From: Faecalicatena contorta
GTDB taxonomy: Bacteria; Bacillota; Clostridia; Lachnospirales; Lachnospiraceae
Assembly: GCF_021531975.1 (NCBI RefSeq)
Contig: NZ_JAFBIY010000003.1
Coordinates: 186,001-250,000, forward strand
Length of the DNA: 64,000 nucleotides
Reading direction: 5' to 3'
Shown in pieces: positions 63,525 through 64,000 of this stretch; within the stretch, counting starts at the first letter, position 1, and each line of letters starts with the position of its first letter. The position numbers and the translations under genes are program-made. The notes under the pieces are model-generated. The model made no database searches. It saw nothing but the letters and a program-made list of their open reading frames with translations, and had not been told where the DNA came from.

Positions 63525-64000
63525 ATGGATAAGATTTATGATGTTATTGTCCTGGGTGCAGGTCCTGCTGGTTTAGCAGCAGGACTGTACGCAGGTAGAA
63601 GCCGCCTTTCTGTTCTGATCATTGAAAAGGGTCAGGATGGTGGACAGATCGCAATTACAGATGAGATCGAGAACTATCCTGGACAGATCGTTGAAGGAGA
63701 ATCCGGTCCATCCCTGATCGCAAGAATGACAGAGCAGGCTGCAAAATTTGGCGCAGAGCGTGTATCTGATACCATCAAAGAGGTTGAGCTTGAGGGCGAG
63801 ATCAAAGTCCTGAAGAGCGCAAAGGCAGAATACAAGGGAAGAAATGTTATCATTGCTACAGGCGCACATGCACGTCCGATCGGATGTAAAGGTGAGGCTG
63901 AGTACATGGGCAAAGGTGTTTCCTATTGTGCTACCTGTGATGCAAACTTCTTTGAAGATTTTGAAGTATATGTAGTAGGCGGCGGAGATTCTGCTGTAGA
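63525..64000 (+). CDS. trxB: Thioredoxin reductase (3' end outside the window)
   Basis: The 158 visible residues begin MDKIYDVIVLGAGPAGLAAGLYAG, an FAD-binding GxGxxG motif, then GGQIAITDEIENYPG. The redox-active site is CATC in GKGVSYCATCDANFFED near residue 135, and the second dinucleotide motif VVGGGDSAVE starts at the window end. AAAGGAGAATGAC precedes ATG 63525. In grd operons this enzyme passes electrons via thioredoxin to regenerate component A. The gene is cut by the window, not truncated. Confidence 0.95.
   Translation, partial: MDKIYDVIVLGAGPAGLAAGLYAGRSRLSVLIIEKGQDGGQIAITDEIENYPGQIVEGESGPSLIARMTEQAAKFGAERVSDTIKEVELEGEIKVLKSAKAEYKGRNVIIATGAHARPIGCKGEAEYMGKGVSYCATCDANFFEDFEVYVVGGGDSAV

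Noticed and set aside
1-64000. tRNA, rRNA, replication origin or prophage genes
   Set aside because: I looked for cloverleaf ends, rRNA-like blocks, DnaA-box clusters and integrase or phage structural genes and saw none; a dedicated search was not possible.

Overview
The window looks like a chromosome segment from a strictly anaerobic, amino-acid-fermenting Lachnospiraceae-type Bacillota. The evidence is low-to-moderate GC, strong AGGAGG ribosome binding sites, the order pyrH-frr-uppS-cdsA-dxr-rseP, a SleB-type cortex hydrolase, the DUF5717/DUF5716 gene pair, and a glycine reductase operon. UGA is read as selenocysteine twice: in grdB (TGA at 63224) and, less expectedly, in an ArsM-type metalloid methyltransferase (TGA at 27461). 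I assign the organism by inference only; no rRNA or tRNA gene is visible.

Layout. 0-1.9 kb: an ABC-2 exporter. 2-8.6 kb: a REC-GGDEF-EAL-REC-GGDEF cyclic-di-GMP protein, a hybrid histidine kinase and an NSS sodium symporter. 8.7-11.7 kb: a lipoprotein, an orphan prepilin-type peptidase and an AGCS symporter. 11.8-16.9 kb: the housekeeping run pyrH to rseP. 16.9-18.0 kb: a gene-free stretch with two large palindromic elements. 18.0-23.7 kb: a decayed Rpn-type nuclease gene and an A+T-rich operon (polar amino-acid ABC transporter, UroD/MtaA-like methyltransferase, 2-hydroxyacyl-CoA-dehydratase-like double-cubane protein) whose likely promoter has nine G in its spacer. 23.7-27.6 kb: an ArsR-controlled metalloid operon (arsR, G3E GTPase, small thioredoxin, ArsP-like permease, DUF2703-ArsM selenoprotein). 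27.7-28.9 kb: a second copy of the 17.5 kb palindromic element and small genes. 29-36 kb: sbcD-sbcC, a peptidoglycan-binding protein and a transglutaminase-like protein. 36-40.5 kb: carA-carB. 40.6-47.6 kb: a SleB hydrolase, a Bce-type two-component/ABC module, a cupin and an aminotransferase, punctuated by four copies of a GGGACGTAG hairpin repeat. 47.7-53.1 kb: the uncharacterised DUF5717-DUF5716-TPR cluster. 53.2-55.4 kb: a second amino-acid ABC transporter. 55.5-58.4 kb: purF and purB. 58.6-64 kb: a second AGCS symporter, then a glycine riboswitch with terminator, grdX, grdE, grdB and the start of trxB.

How the genes work together. Three sodium-coupled symporters and two polar amino-acid ABC importers supply amino acids. 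Glycine can be reduced by the Grd complex with electrons from thioredoxin reductase, with expression set by a glycine riboswitch. Both amino-acid ABC operons have a terminator between the binding-protein gene and the permease gene, which should give excess binding protein. The metalloid operon probably methylates trivalent arsenic (or a similar metalloid) and exports the product.

The strongest candidates for something undescribed are the selenocysteine ArsM fused to DUF2703, the paired palindromic elements whose stems keep pairing although their sequences differ, the poly-G promoter spacer, the transporter/UroD/double-cubane operon, and the DUF5717/5716/TPR cluster.
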